This document shows positions 16,481 through 26,521 of a stretch of DNA of 64,000 nucleotides, piece by piece. The notes under the pieces are model-generated. The model searched no databases. It was not told the origin of the DNA and was given only the letters and a program-made list of their open reading frames with translations. This DNA comes from Novosphingobium sp. Leaf2 (GTDB lineage: Bacteria; Pseudomonadota; Alphaproteobacteria; Sphingomonadales; Sphingomonadaceae), in the NCBI RefSeq assembly GCF_001421325.1, contig NZ_LMJY01000020.1:1-64000 (forward strand), written 5' to 3'. Numbering within the stretch: position 1 is the stretch's first letter; each line of letters begins with the position of its first letter. The position numbers and the translations under genes are program-made.

Positions 16481-17479
16481 ATGCGTCCGTTGATCTTCCT
16501 GTTCCCCCATGATCGCATGGATATCGGCGGCAATTCCGCCCAAGTGCGCTTCATGAAGGCGTGTGGCCGTTTCACGCGCGCAGAAGCTGCGTTCTATGGT
16601 GAACCGGTTCAAGAGCAGCCGGATCTAGAGCAGATCCTGTCCGACTGCCGCAGCTTGGAAGCAGCACATCAACCTATCTTCATAATCCATTGGGGGCCTG
16701 ACGTTGCCAGGTTGCTCAGCCGCTTGACCGGGTACGATGTCGTATATGTTGCCCATAGCACGGGCTGGGGCTTTACGCCGCCTGCCCACGTGCCCATTCT
16801 GTGCGTCAGCCGGCATACGATGGCCTACTGGGGTCGCCATGCGCCCAATTCGTACATAGCCTTGACGCCGAATGTAGTGTCCACCGTTGGGCACGCTTCA
16901 CAAGAAGCGCGCGATATCGACGTGCTTGTGCAAACCCGCAAATCTTCGCACTACCTGCTGCATCGGCTGGTACCTGCATTGCGCACGCATTGCCGAGTCC
17001 AACTGCTCGACGGTTGGGTCGATGACTTGGGCGGCTGGTTTGAAAGATCCAAAGTATATCTCTACGATTCTGTGGAACATTGGATCGATGTTGGCGCCAC
17101 GGAGGGCTTTGGCCTCCCGCCACTGGAGGCAATGGGGCGCGGTTGTGTAGTGTTTTCCAGCGTGAACGATGCGCTTGCAGACTATTGTGATCCCGGCGTT
17201 AACTGCCGCAAATTGCGGGTCCACTCACTGGCGTGGGACAAGAATGCGATATTACGAGCCGTTGCCGAAAGGGTGCCCTCGCCCCTGCCTACCCAATTGT
17301 TCGAGGCCTATTCTGAAAATGCGATCGCAGCGCGGTTGGAAACCCAGCTTGCGGAGATCGAACGCTTTTTTGCAGCAACCTCTCACACCAGCACCGACAT
17401 TGACGATCTTTGGAAGGCCCGCAGACCCGGCGTACTTCAACGCGCAAAACGCGCGGCCAAGCTGCTTGCTGGCGTATAG
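16481..17479 (+). CDS. Glycosyltransferase, GT-B type (GT1/GT4-like)
   Basis: This 332-residue protein contains the C-terminal GT-B signature GATEGFGLPPLEAMGRGCVVF, with the E-x7-E pair that binds the donor nucleotide sugar. It is followed by NDALADYCDPGVNC, typical of group-1 transferases. The N-terminal half is compact (FLFPHDRMDIGGNSAQVRFMKA) and would bind the acceptor. The ATG at 16481, with GAGAG just upstream, follows the GT2 stop by 10 bp, so the two are likely co-translated. An earlier in-frame ATG at 16451 would overlap the GT2 gene. Decayed IS sequence starts about 250 bp downstream. Confidence 0.85.
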   Translation: MRPLIFLFPHDRMDIGGNSAQVRFMKACGRFTRAEAAFYGEPVQEQPDLEQILSDCRSLEAAHQPIFIIHWGPDVARLLSRLTGYDVVYVAHSTGWGFTPPAHVPILCVSRHTMAYWGRHAPNSYIALTPNVVSTVGHASQEARDIDVLVQTRKSSHYLLHRLVPALRTHCRVQLLDGWVDDLGGWFERSKVYLYDSVEHWIDVGATEGFGLPPLEAMGRGCVVFSSVNDALADYCDPGVNCRKLRVHSLAWDKNAILRAVAERVPSPLPTQLFEAYSENAIAARLETQLAEIERFFAATSHTSTDIDDLWKARRPGVLQRAKRAAKLLAGV

Positions 17480-17783
17480 TACGACGGTCCGCCAGCACGG
17501 CTTAAGCGCCTGTCATCGGTTTTATCGACACTGTATTTATACTGGTGTGACAATTGAAAACCGCGCTGACGGGGACGACTGGGTAGCACATAGGGTGTGT
17601 TGACACAGGGGCTTCCCGGTTCGTGTCGACTTTGGTTCGTGATTGAGCATGGCGCGCGGAGTGGACGGCGCCCGACGGATCACAGGCTTGTCGTGGGATT
17701 GTCTGGATTGCACGGACAGCCCTGGGTTGAGTAGCTCCTAGATTTCCGGACGCTTTCGATCCTGATTTTGAGGACAGGATACG

Positions 17784-18660
17784 ATGAACGGGAGGCCTAA
17801 TCTCGGCGATGAGTTCAAGCGTGATGCGGTGGCCCTGATCACCGAACTTGGGTATCCGGTAGCAGAACTTTCCGAACGGCTCGGCGTCAGTCAGCATTCG
17901 CTGTATGCCCGAAAGCGGCAGCTGGCGAAGGCGGTGCCGGGCGACGACGGCAAGGATGCAGATATCCGCCAGTTGAAGCGAACTGGCCCGGGTGACCGAG
18001 GAGCGCGACATCCTAAAAAAGCCACCGCGTATTTGACCTGCGGTCACTTCGTTCTGCCAGGGATGCAAAGTGAGATACGCATTTATTGCCGAGCATCGTG
18101 ACCAGTGCGGGGTTCGATCGATGTGCCGGCGCCTGCGCATCTAGCTCAGCGGCTTCTATGCTTGGCAGAAGGGTCCGCTGAGCCAGCGAGCCCAGGAAGA
18201 TGCTCGGCAGACAGAGTTTATCCGGCGGGCCTAGAACGACAACGGCTCAGAAAGTCTCTTGGGTCGATGGCTATCGCAAGCTGGGCAACGACCTGATGGA
18301 TCAAGGCGAAACCTGCTGCCCCAACCGGGTCGCCCGACTGACCAGACTGACGGGTATAAAAGCGCAGATCGGCTACAAGCGCCGACCGGGCGGACATGGT
18401 GGCAAGCTATCCCCGGAGTCCGCCGATAACACTCTGGATCGACAGTTCGCCGTCGCTGCTCCCGATCCGGCCTTGGTGACGAAGCCGCAAGCCCGCGACG
18501 CTACATCACCTACATCCGCACACTTGAGGGCTTTGCCTATCCGGCTGCTGTGATCAATCTCTGTTCCCGCCGCGTGGTGAGTTGATCGATGCAGAGCAGG
18601 CGGACTACCGACGTGATGTTGCAGGCGCTGCACAAGGCGGTATTGCGACCCAAAGGGGGA
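17784..18660 (+). pseudogene. Decayed IS3-family element (orfA/orfB remnants)
   Basis: The start (17784) encodes a normal-looking IS3 OrfA: DEFKRDAVALITELGYPV, then a helix-turn-helix (LSERLGVSQHSLYARK). A single-base loss near 17977 shifts the frame, and an A6G run at 18014-18020 matches the usual IS3 programmed frameshift site. OrfB pieces follow: VRYAFIAEHRDQCGVRSMC, then LSGFYAWQKGPLSQRAQEDARQTE, then DQGETCCPNRVARLTRL, and rve-domain sequence around 18510-18660. Stop codons replace a Gln or Trp at several points. The left terminal repeat may begin near 17734 but was not proven. The gap 17480-17783 holds no gene I recognise. The element is dead and joins directly to an IS5 fragment. Confidence 0.8.
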
Positions 18661-19100
18661 CTCATCGACCGCTCTTGGCCGCTCGCGGGGCGGGTTCACC
18701 AGTAAGCTTCACTACCCCGGCCGATGCCATCGGACGACCGCTCGCTTTCGATCTGACGGTCGGCGAGGCAGCAGATTGCGGTATATGATGCTTTGATTGG
18801 CCTACCCGAGCGCGCGCCTGAAGCGTTGCTCGCGGATAAAGGCTACGATGCCGACACCATTCGCGCCGATCTCGCCGAGCGCAACATCGAGGCCGTCATT
18901 CCGGGCCGATCAAACCGACGCGTGAAGATCGAGCATGACCGGCCGCTCTACAATCAGCGCAACCGCACCGAGCGCATGTTCGGTCATCTCAAGATCAACC
19001 GCGCCATCGCCACCCGGTACGGCCAGTTGGCCAATAGCTTCCTTAGCATGGTCCATCTTGCCACCATCAGATACTGGATCAAATTTTTCCACGCCGCCGA
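18661..19100 (+). pseudogene. IS5-family transposase, C-terminal half (truncated, frameshifted)
   Basis: From about 18665 the sequence reads ALGRSRGGFTSKLH and then, after a shift, ADAIGRPLAFDLTVGEAADC. After another shift near 18785 it gives a clean run: LLADKGYDADTIRADLAERN, VIPGRSNRRVKIEHDR, RNRTERMFGHLKINRAIATRY, LANSFLSMVHLATIRYWIKF. This is the catalytic C-terminal half of an IS5-family DDE transposase, with the final acidic residue in the RNRTERMF block. The N-terminal half is missing and replaced by the IS3 remnant, so one element probably inserted into or recombined with the other. It ends against the 3' end of the flippase gene. Confidence 0.85.
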
Positions 19101-19131
19101 GGAGCTACGCAGCTTTAGTGTTTTGCGGGCT

Positions 19132-20595
19132 TTAATGACCGACCCTCGTAATTTTCCGGCGCGACGCCAGAATATCGCGCATTTGAACTATGATCTCGCG
19201 ATCCTGCAGGACATAGACGCCTAAATAGATGCCAGCGCCGCATGTTCCCCAAAGGACTACGGTGAAGGCGTTATGCAGTATGCCCGCTGTTTTTGTCACA
19301 CCCCCAATCACTGCAATTGCCATGACGGCAGCACTGCACAAGGCCGGTCTGACGCTTGCGATGACGTCTCTGAAACGGATGCCGGCGTGTTTTTTCAGTA
19401 GGTAAAACCCGTATGGCAGAATAAGGTAGCCCCGCGCGACGCCAGTCATCAGCATGGCCTGCCAGCCCCATTTATGAACAGCCCATGCGGCCAAGAGGCC
19501 TAGTGTGATTTGTGTCGCGGTCCATGACAGGACTTTGCCGGAATGCCCCAGCGCGGTAATCGCCGATACGATGAGGTTGTTCATCTGTGCCGCTGCAACC
19601 GCGCACGCGAAAATGCGGATGGCATCGGCCACAGCTTCCCATCCCGGCCCGAATACGACTGCTACCACAACGTCTGCTAAAGCCATGCAGCCCAGAAAAG
19701 CCGGGAACATGACGAATGCGGATAGCCGGCTCAAACGCAGGTACGTGGCTTTCAGTTCTTCGTTATTGGCACAACTGCGGGCCAGCAGAGGCATCGCGAT
19801 CTGGTGGAAGGGTGCGTATGTAACCTGGTTGAGGACTTCGACGATCCGCGAGCCGGCACGAATGAACGCGACGGCCACCGGGCCGACCAATGCGCCTGAA
19901 ATCACTTCTGCGATGCGGATGTTGATCTGGTTCAATGTCCCTGAAAGTCCGATATAGGCGCCAAATCTGACCAATTCGCGAAACGCATGGTACCGAAATC
20001 GCAGGCGGGGAAGCCACGGAAGACTGATCCAGGCGCAGGCCGAAAGTGCGATGATCACGGCAATTCTTTGTGCCACCAGCGACCAAATACCGTAGCCCGC
20101 CAGCGCCAGCGGCAGGCCCACGCCGGCGCCGACCAGAGCGGCAACTATGTTGCGCATTGCCACCGCATGAAAGTTGAGGCTACGTGTCAGCCGCGCCGTG
20201 TGGATCGCTCCCAACGGATTGATGACGAAGATCGTCGCGAGCGCCCGGATGATTGATGTTAGCTTGGGCTGGTCGAAGGCGCCGGCGATCAAAGGCGCAA
20301 ACGCCATCGTCGCGATGCAAAAGAACAGTCCGCACAACAGGTTGGTCCAGAACGCAGTGTCTGCATCATCTTCACTGAGCGCGGGGCGTTGGACCACGGC
20401 TTCTGCAATCCCGGCGTTGCTGACGACCAGCAGCAGGTCGATGACCAGGGCGGCCAGAGCCACCAGACCGAAAGCTGGTGCGCCCAGGAGCCTGGCAAGG
20501 ACGGCAAAGGTTGCGAAGGCAAGTGCCTGGGTGCCCAGGCTCGATGCGGTTGACCAGAGGAGCGGCGATGCGATGCCGGGGCGCGCGGTGCTCAT
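19132..20595 (-). CDS. Wzx-like polysaccharide flippase (MOP superfamily)
   Basis: This 487-residue protein has 12 to 14 hydrophobic segments. Its N-terminal pattern SPLLWSTASSLGTQALAFATFAVLARLLGAPAFGLVALAALVIDLLLV is characteristic of WzxC/Polysacc_synt_3 transporters. It should flip the completed undecaprenyl-linked repeat unit to the periplasm for Wzy. The start overlaps the upstream glycosyltransferase stop by 4 bp (ATGA), placing it last in a four-gene leftward operon. The stop codon lies directly beside the IS5 remnant, but the C-terminus looks complete in length. Confidence 0.9.
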   Translation of the reverse strand: MSTARPGIASPLLWSTASSLGTQALAFATFAVLARLLGAPAFGLVALAALVIDLLLVVSNAGIAEAVVQRPALSEDDADTAFWTNLLCGLFFCIATMAFAPLIAGAFDQPKLTSIIRALATIFVINPLGAIHTARLTRSLNFHAVAMRNIVAALVGAGVGLPLALAGYGIWSLVAQRIAVIIALSACAWISLPWLPRLRFRYHAFRELVRFGAYIGLSGTLNQINIRIAEVISGALVGPVAVAFIRAGSRIVEVLNQVTYAPFHQIAMPLLARSCANNEELKATYLRLSRLSAFVMFPAFLGCMALADVVVAVVFGPGWEAVADAIRIFACAVAAAQMNNLIVSAITALGHSGKVLSWTATQITLGLLAAWAVHKWGWQAMLMTGVARGYLILPYGFYLLKKHAGIRFRDVIASVRPALCSAAVMAIAVIGGVTKTAGILHNAFTVVLWGTCGAGIYLGVYVLQDREIIVQMRDILASRRKITRVGH

Positions 20596-21872
20596 GCAGC
20601 TTCGCCGACAGATGCAGACGTGATTGGACGATGGCGTTCAAGCCAGGCGACAAAATCTCCGTGGCAGGCCCGAGCCGAAAAATGCTGATCGGCGGCAGCA
20701 AGCGCCGCCGTTGCCATTTCCAGTCGGCGCGTATCGTCCATCAGCGCCACGATCCCGTTCATGAAATCGCGGGGGCTATCTGCCAAAATGACCACGTCTC
20801 GACATTCGTTTTCCACGCCTTGTAAGGTCACGCTTGTAACGACCAGAGCCTTCCCTTGCGAAAGCCCTTCGATCAACTTGATCTTGAGCCCCGAACCGAA
20901 GGTTAGAGGTGAAATGACGATGCCGGCCCGCGCGTAGAAAGGCTCTATGGCATTGACCTGACCATGAAATACGACGCCGGGAGGGGATTTGCCGAAGGCG
21001 TCGGACACAGAACCGACAATATCCAACGTAAGGTTGGGGATCTGGCGCCGGAGGTCAGGCCAGACGGCCTCAAACAGCCATTCCAGCCCCACGACATTAG
21101 GCGCGGTATTGCTACCCACGAACAACACGCGCGCCGCCTCACCGGGTTGTGGGTGGATGACCGGATTGGCAGCCATCGGCGCGAGGATCGGCTGGGCGGA
21201 AACATGTTGCTCGATAAAGCGCCGCTCGCTTGCCTGAATGGCGATCACCGCGTCTGCCTTCGATAGCAGGGCAACTTCCGTTTCGCGATCCAGAACTGCA
21301 ACGGAATCGCGGCCGTTTGCGTCGGGTATGCGCGCATGGAAAAGATCGTGCATCACGATGGCGCGCGGCGCATCGGCCACCTCATCGAACGCCGGCGCTT
21401 GGAAAGCATAATCCGCGATCACGATGTCCGTGGCATCGCGGGCGTGGCGGCGAATATAGGCACGGTCCTTTTGGGTCCAAGGAGCCGAAATCGCATAAGG
21501 TGCCGGGCGGTCTCCCGCCCATCTGGCGGTGACGCCCGCTCGCCGCGCGCATCTGCAGACGACCGCGCGAATGGCCCGTGCCAAGACCGCCGGATTGGTC
21601 GAAAAGACCAGACATCCCAGCTTCATAACGCCGCGGATGCGGTGGGTTGCGAAGATATGGGTTGCGTGCTGAAGTCTCATGTACGGCCAGCGTCCCATCA
21701 GCGTGGGGGAGGGCTGAATCAGATGCGGTGTGAAGCCGGCGTCGCGGACCGCTTGCGCAAGATCGAGCAGATAGACGCTGCTGCCATTCGTGCGCCCCAC
21801 GATCCGTTGGCGGCTTACGAACAGGACATGCCCTTTTGTCGCGGCTGGCTTTTTGACGCGCGGCCACTTCAT
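20592..21872 (-). CDS. Glycosyltransferase family 4-like
   Basis: This 426-residue GT-B protein opens with GHVLFVSRQRIVGRTNGSSVYLLDLAQAVRDAGFTPHLI, an N-terminal acceptor domain. Its C-terminal donor domain contains VLFVGSNTAPNVVGLEWLFEAVWPDLRR, FHGQVNAIEPFYARAGIVISPLTFGSGLKIKLIEGLSQGKALVVTSV and the conserved glutamate region around IKLIEG. It should add one sugar during repeat-unit assembly. The start overlaps the acyltransferase stop by 4 bp, and its stop overlaps the flippase start, so all three are tightly coupled. Confidence 0.88.
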   Translation of the reverse strand: MKWPRVKKPAATKGHVLFVSRQRIVGRTNGSSVYLLDLAQAVRDAGFTPHLIQPSPTLMGRWPYMRLQHATHIFATHRIRGVMKLGCLVFSTNPAVLARAIRAVVCRCARRAGVTARWAGDRPAPYAISAPWTQKDRAYIRRHARDATDIVIADYAFQAPAFDEVADAPRAIVMHDLFHARIPDANGRDSVAVLDRETEVALLSKADAVIAIQASERRFIEQHVSAQPILAPMAANPVIHPQPGEAARVLFVGSNTAPNVVGLEWLFEAVWPDLRRQIPNLTLDIVGSVSDAFGKSPPGVVFHGQVNAIEPFYARAGIVISPLTFGSGLKIKLIEGLSQGKALVVTSVTLQGVENECRDVVILADSPRDFMNGIVALMDDTRRLEMATAALAAADQHFSARACHGDFVAWLERHRPITSASVGEAA

Positions 21873-23023
21873 GCGCGGTCTCGCATAGGCATGAGGTCGC
21901 GCGACGGCGCCCGCAATCGTGTCCGCTCACAGATCCAGGCACGCAGGGCCGGGTCGATCACGTAGCCGACCACGATTGCCACCAGCACCGAAACGCCGGC
22001 GCTCAAGGCTAACAACGACAGGAACGTCGTTGGAAAAAATGTCTCGATGAGGTGCTTGATGGGCGCATGCACAGCGTAAAGCGGGTAGGAAACGATCCCG
22101 AGCTGGGTGGCGACGCGGCTCCATCTGCCATGCAGGGTGGAGCGGGCCGCCAGCATCACCAGCATGGGCGACGCGAAGACGACGAACCCGACATCGTAGA
22201 TCGCCCGGGCGCCGCCGGACCATTCAGGCGCCAGCAGGATCAGGCAGGCTGCGAGCAAGTACGGCATGGCCAGATCGGGCGTTTTTGTCAGCCAGCGATC
22301 GCGGGAGCGATGTAAAAGTAGGCCGATCGTAAAGGAGAACGTGATGCGTGCGAGAGCGACGGGCCAATCGCTCAAGACCACGCCGCGGTCCAGATCGCCC
22401 AGCACCGATGCCGACACGGCGACGCCGATCAGCCCGGCAAGCGCAATGGCGACAAGGAAATGATCGTTTGCGGCGGGGCGCTTGGGCACAGTGCGCGGCT
22501 GGCGACACATGGCTGCGGCATATGCTCCGTTCGCGATCAGTTCGTAGAACAGCGACCAGGCCGGAGGGTTGAACAGAAAAATACCCCATGGCACCAGCAG
22601 ATTGGGCAGCATCATGAGGTTGGCAGGCAGCGACGTGACGATGGCGAACAGCCCTGGCGCATCCGGTAATCCCAGAATTCGGCAGCTCAATGCGACGCCC
22701 AAACCTATCAACGTTCCGATCGCGATGACTGGCTGCAGGCGAATGAAGCGGGCCCGGAGGAATTGCCGAATGCCCAAGGTTTTACCGAGCCGCTCGCCAT
22801 AGGCATGCGCGATGACAAAGCCGCTGAGCACAAAGAACAGATCGACGGCCAGGTAGCCGCTGGCGAACACCGACCCCGCCCATGCGGGTCGATCAGCTGC
22901 GCTCAGATTCCGTAGATGATAGAAAAGCACGGCAAAGGCAGCTGCTCCGCGTAACCCGTCCAACACCGGATAACGGGGGTTCATGGCCACAAGCGGCGCA
23001 TGTGCGGGGCTCTCAGTCCGCAT
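21869..23023 (-). CDS. Acyltransferase 3 family (OafA/ExoZ-like) membrane protein
   Basis: This 384-residue protein has about ten transmembrane segments. The PF01757 landmarks are YPVLDGLRGAAAFAVLFYHL (the R-G and catalytic His region), GYLAVDLFFVLSGFVIAHAYG and RLQPVIAIGTL. Such enzymes add acetyl or succinyl groups to exported sugars, so this one probably decorates the EPS. The ATG at 23023 overlaps the kinase stop by 11 bp and has AAGGG upstream. ATGs at 22984 and 23080 are less supported. It is the second gene of the leftward operon. Confidence 0.88.
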   Translation of the reverse strand: MRTESPAHAPLVAMNPRYPVLDGLRGAAAFAVLFYHLRNLSAADRPAWAGSVFASGYLAVDLFFVLSGFVIAHAYGERLGKTLGIRQFLRARFIRLQPVIAIGTLIGLGVALSCRILGLPDAPGLFAIVTSLPANLMMLPNLLVPWGIFLFNPPAWSLFYELIANGAYAAAMCRQPRTVPKRPAANDHFLVAIALAGLIGVAVSASVLGDLDRGVVLSDWPVALARITFSFTIGLLLHRSRDRWLTKTPDLAMPYLLAACLILLAPEWSGGARAIYDVGFVVFASPMLVMLAARSTLHGRWSRVATQLGIVSYPLYAVHAPIKHLIETFFPTTFLSLLALSAGVSVLVAIVVGYVIDPALRAWICERTRLRAPSRDLMPMRDRA

Positions 23024-25205
23024 AATAGCCCTTGAACTTCTTGTGGTAGCCGAAAGCATCGGTAAGGCCGGCGCTGGCATACTCGCGAATGTTCACAAGG
23101 CTAAGCGCTACGCCTGCGACGCGGCCACCGTTCTGGCCCAGAAGGTCGAGCGCCGTTCGCACTGCCTTGAGCGGCGTCGTGCGCCATCGGGCAATGACGA
23201 GTGTGGTGTCTGCGAGACGGGAGACGATGCGCGTCTCGGCGATCCCCAAAACCGGTGCGGAATCGATGATGATCAGATCGAAGCGTTGCCGCAACGCTGC
23301 GATCAGGCGGGCCATGGCGGGTTCGGTAATCACGTCTTCGGGGGCTGCGGGGCCCAGCGTGGAAAGAATTTGCAGGTTGGTGCGGTCGTCTCGGGCCAAG
23401 GCCTCATCCAGTGTAATCAAACCGCGAAGCACCTTAAACAACGCCTCGTCCTGGCGGTCAGGCAACAAGGCATTCGATGCTGAATGGTGCCGCACATCCG
23501 CATCAACCAGCACGACCCGTTTCTGGCTCATCGCCAGCACCCGCGCCAGGCACATGGCGGTGGTGGATTTTCCCTCGCGCGGTAGCGGCGATGTGATCGT
23601 CACCACGCGGCCATCGGGGCCACCAAGAAGGCCCAGGTACGTCGCGAGGTTGCGAAGGCTTTCCGCAAACAGCGACATCGGCTTGAGCACGACATAATCC
23701 TGCGGGCTCGTGCGTTCCGGATTGTTTCGGGTGGCCGACGCGAGCGAAGGCACCGCGCCGGCATAGACAGACTGGAGCCCGTTTTCGATGTCCGAGCGCG
23801 TCGCCACGGTGCTTTCGAAATATTCCGCAAGGAACGTGGCCGCGCATGCGACAAGCACGGCCATGCCCAGCCCGGCGATGGCGGCGATCCTGTAGTTGGG
23901 CGACGAAGGCGCGCCCGGCACCCGGGCCACGGAAGCAATGGTGGCATCTGCGTTCGGCAACTCGCCAGCCTGGGCGGTTTCCTTCGCGCGCGTCAGGTAT
24001 GCGCTGTAGATGGCGCGGCTGGCTTCGGCTCGGCGTTCAAGTTCCAGCCTGCCGACTTGCGCCGAATTGTTCTGCTCAAGCGAGCCCTTCGCCCGGGACC
24101 GGCTCGCAAGCAGCGAGGCCAGCCGCGAACTGGCAATCTGCACGTCGGCACGCAGCCCCGATACGATCCGCGCCAGTTCTCCGGCCAGTTGCCGGCGCAC
24201 GTCGGCAAGTTCGTCCCGCGCCTGAACCACGTCGGGGTGGAGATTGCCATAGCGGGCATCGAGCTGCGCCAGCTTCGCGCTTGCCTCGGATTCCTGCTGG
24301 CGCAACTGCCGGACCGTTTCCGACGCCAAGGCCGCGCCGATGTCCGCTCCGCCGCCGCCACGCGCAATCTGGGAGAGCGCAGCATTCAGCTTTCCGCGTT
24401 GTTCGGCGAGTTGCGCCTGTGCGTCTGCGATCTGGCGGTTGAGGCCGGACACTTCCTGCTCCGCCATCGTGGCGCCTTCCGCGCTCATCAGGTTGTTGCG
24501 GATCATGTAGGCTTGCAGTGCCCCATCATCGGCCACGGCCTGTTTCCGCAGTGTGGTGGCCTGGCCTTGCACATATTGGGCAGATTCGGAATTGCGCAGC
24601 TGCTTTTTGGCCGCATCGAGATCGATGTACCGCCGGGCCAAGGCGTTCGCCACGCGAGATGCCATTTGCGGGTCGCGCGAGCTTGCCGAAATTTCGACCA
24701 GATACGTCACGCCGACCCGCTTGACGTTACTGCTGCCCAGCAGCACCGATGCAGCGCGGCGTTCGGCTTGTGTCACCTGTACCGTGTCCGGAGAAAAGGC
24801 AGCCTGCGCGTCGGAACCGGTTGAAGCGGCGTCGGCGCCGCCGTATTCCGGAACCCGGTCGAGGTGCAGGCTTCGCACCACATCCAGCGTCAGCGTGGGC
24901 GACCGGATGATCTGCACGGCGGTATCGATCAGGTTATCGTCCGCCGGCGCCACGAAGCCTCGGTCGTTAACCTTGACCGGCTGTGCCTCGCGCGGTTCGA
25001 GCAGCAGCGCGCTCGTCGCCGTGTACGTGCGCGGGAGCGCGAGTGTGATTGCGATCGCTGCTGCAAGCGTGAGGGCAAACGCTACGGCACAAACCGTCCG
25101 ATGCCGAAAAAACAGCGAAAATATATCGGATGGATCGGGCAGTAATCGTTTGACCGGCGCAGCGGAATATTCGTCCGCAGGCGCGTCGAGCGTCCGGTTG
25201 CTCAA
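23013..25205 (-). CDS. Wzc/ExoP-like chain-length determinant tyrosine autokinase
   Basis: This 730-residue inner-membrane protein combines a Wzz domain (two transmembrane segments, near 38-58 and 440-460), a long periplasmic coiled coil with a GNVR-like region (SRAIYSAYLTRAKE), and a cytoplasmic BY-kinase. Walker A is PREGKSTT at 542-549, Walker A' is VVLVDADVR at 564-572 and Walker B is LIIIDSAP at 644-651. The C-terminus has a tyrosine cluster (Tyr709, 720, 727, 728) for autophosphorylation. It controls chain length and links polymerisation to the Wza-like exporter. The start is a TTG with GGAG 8 bp upstream; no ATG fits the N-terminus. It heads the leftward operon. Confidence 0.93.
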   Translation of the reverse strand: MSNRTLDAPADEYSAAPVKRLLPDPSDIFSLFFRHRTVCAVAFALTLAAAIAITLALPRTYTATSALLLEPREAQPVKVNDRGFVAPADDNLIDTAVQIIRSPTLTLDVVRSLHLDRVPEYGGADAASTGSDAQAAFSPDTVQVTQAERRAASVLLGSSNVKRVGVTYLVEISASSRDPQMASRVANALARRYIDLDAAKKQLRNSESAQYVQGQATTLRKQAVADDGALQAYMIRNNLMSAEGATMAEQEVSGLNRQIADAQAQLAEQRGKLNAALSQIARGGGGADIGAALASETVRQLRQQESEASAKLAQLDARYGNLHPDVVQARDELADVRRQLAGELARIVSGLRADVQIASSRLASLLASRSRAKGSLEQNNSAQVGRLELERRAEASRAIYSAYLTRAKETAQAGELPNADATIASVARVPGAPSSPNYRIAAIAGLGMAVLVACAATFLAEYFESTVATRSDIENGLQSVYAGAVPSLASATRNNPERTSPQDYVVLKPMSLFAESLRNLATYLGLLGGPDGRVVTITSPLPREGKSTTAMCLARVLAMSQKRVVLVDADVRHHSASNALLPDRQDEALFKVLRGLITLDEALARDDRTNLQILSTLGPAAPEDVITEPAMARLIAALRQRFDLIIIDSAPVLGIAETRIVSRLADTTLVIARWRTTPLKAVRTALDLLGQNGGRVAGVALSLVNIREYASAGLTDAFGYHKKFKGYYAD

Positions 25206-25372
25206 GACGTTGCTCCAAATAGGATGCTCTACCGATTGATGTAGAGTTTGGCAGAAGCCTAAATAGCGATGCCAAGCGTTTATGGCGGCTTAGGTATAAT
25301 GCCGATGCTTCCCCGCGCTGGATATACAATCTGGCTCCATTTGAGAGCGACTACCGGGGTTTTCATTTCGAA

Positions 25373-26521
25373 ATGGATCAAAGTCGCAAGGCGCCGCTCG
25401 CCTATCTCGTCCATGACATCAACGACAGTGCCGTTCGACGGCGTGTAGACCTGTTTATCACGGAAGGTTTGTCGGTAGGCGTGGCGGGGTTTCACAGACA
25501 TGCGGACACACCAGGCAGCGGGTTTGACCATCCGGCGATCGACCTTGGGCTGACCCAGGACGCGCAGTTAGGCCAACGCGCCCGCACGGTGCTGCGGCAT
25601 CTGTTGCGACCAGTGGCGCTGCAAGGGCTGTGCGCACACGTCACGGTCATCGTCGCCCGCAATCTGGAAATGCTGATGCTCGCCCTCCGGGTGAAGCAGC
25701 CGGGCCAGCGCGTCGTTTACGAATGCCTCGACATTCACCGGCTGATGCTGGGTTCCGGACTCGCTTCACGCGCCATGCGTTGGCTGGAGCGCCGGCTGCT
25801 CGGGCACACCAATCTTGTGATCGTAAGCTCGCCAGCTTTTGCCGAGAGGTATTTTGCGCGCAAGCAGCGGCGCCGACATGGCGTGCTGCTGGTCGAGAAC
25901 AAGGTTCCGCACCGGGTTGCGGCGCAGGGAAAATGCCTCGCAAAAGGCGCCCGGCGGGAAGGCCCCGGCGGTGTGCTGCGCATCGGCTGGTTCGGGATGC
26001 TGCGATGCCGACGCTCTTTGGAGGAGCTAGGCGAATTGGCGCGCCGTTTCCCAGGTCGGGTCGAGGTTCTGATTGCCGGGATACCCAGTCCCGCCGAGTT
26101 CCCCGATTTTTACGGCCAGGTCGCGGCCTTGCCCGGGTTGCGCTACGTCGGGCCGTTCGCGCCGCGTGATCTGCGAGACCTGTACGGCCGTGTCGATTTC
26201 GTCTGGGCGGTGGACTATTTCGAAGCGGGATTGAACTCTGACTGGCTCCTGCCCAATCGCCTCTACGAAGGACTGGCACATGGTGTAGTGCCGATAGCGC
26301 TGGCGCATGTGGAGACGGGCCGCTGGCTTTCGCGCCATCAGGTGGGTTTGCTGATCACGGATGCGCTGGCCGAACTTCCCGGTCGCCTGGGGTCGCTTAC
26401 GGCGGACGCGTTGCAGTCGATGCGCGCTGCGATCGCCGCGTTACCCGATGCTGCCTTGTACCAGACCGAGGCGGAGAGACGCACCATCGCCAGTGCTGTT
26501 TTGGGTTACGCGCATGCCTGA
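25373..26521 (+). CDS. Glycosyltransferase, ExoL-like
   Basis: This 382-residue protein resembles succinoglycan glucosyltransferase ExoL. It has YLVHDINDSAVRRRVDLFITEG at the N-terminus, VVYECLDIHRLMLG in the middle, and a GT-B donor domain with RIGWFGMLRCRRSLEEL, LRYVGPFAPRDLRDLYGRVDFVWAVDYFE and LLPNRLYEGLAHGVVPIAL. It should extend the lipid-linked repeat; linkage specificity is unknown. It is divergent from the kinase operon across a 167-bp gap that must hold both promoters. Its stop overlaps the following GT2 gene by 8 bp. Confidence 0.85.
   Translation: MDQSRKAPLAYLVHDINDSAVRRRVDLFITEGLSVGVAGFHRHADTPGSGFDHPAIDLGLTQDAQLGQRARTVLRHLLRPVALQGLCAHVTVIVARNLEMLMLALRVKQPGQRVVYECLDIHRLMLGSGLASRAMRWLERRLLGHTNLVIVSSPAFAERYFARKQRRRHGVLLVENKVPHRVAAQGKCLAKGARREGPGGVLRIGWFGMLRCRRSLEELGELARRFPGRVEVLIAGIPSPAEFPDFYGQVAALPGLRYVGPFAPRDLRDLYGRVDFVWAVDYFEAGLNSDWLLPNRLYEGLAHGVVPIALAHVETGRWLSRHQVGLLITDALAELPGRLGSLTADALQSMRAAIAALPDAALYQTEAERRTIASAVLGYAHA

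Noticed and set aside
17502..18140. A 212-codon minus-strand open frame in the IS region
   Set aside because: It is antisense to the IS3 orfA/orfB remnants, whose sense-strand reading is clearly recognisable.
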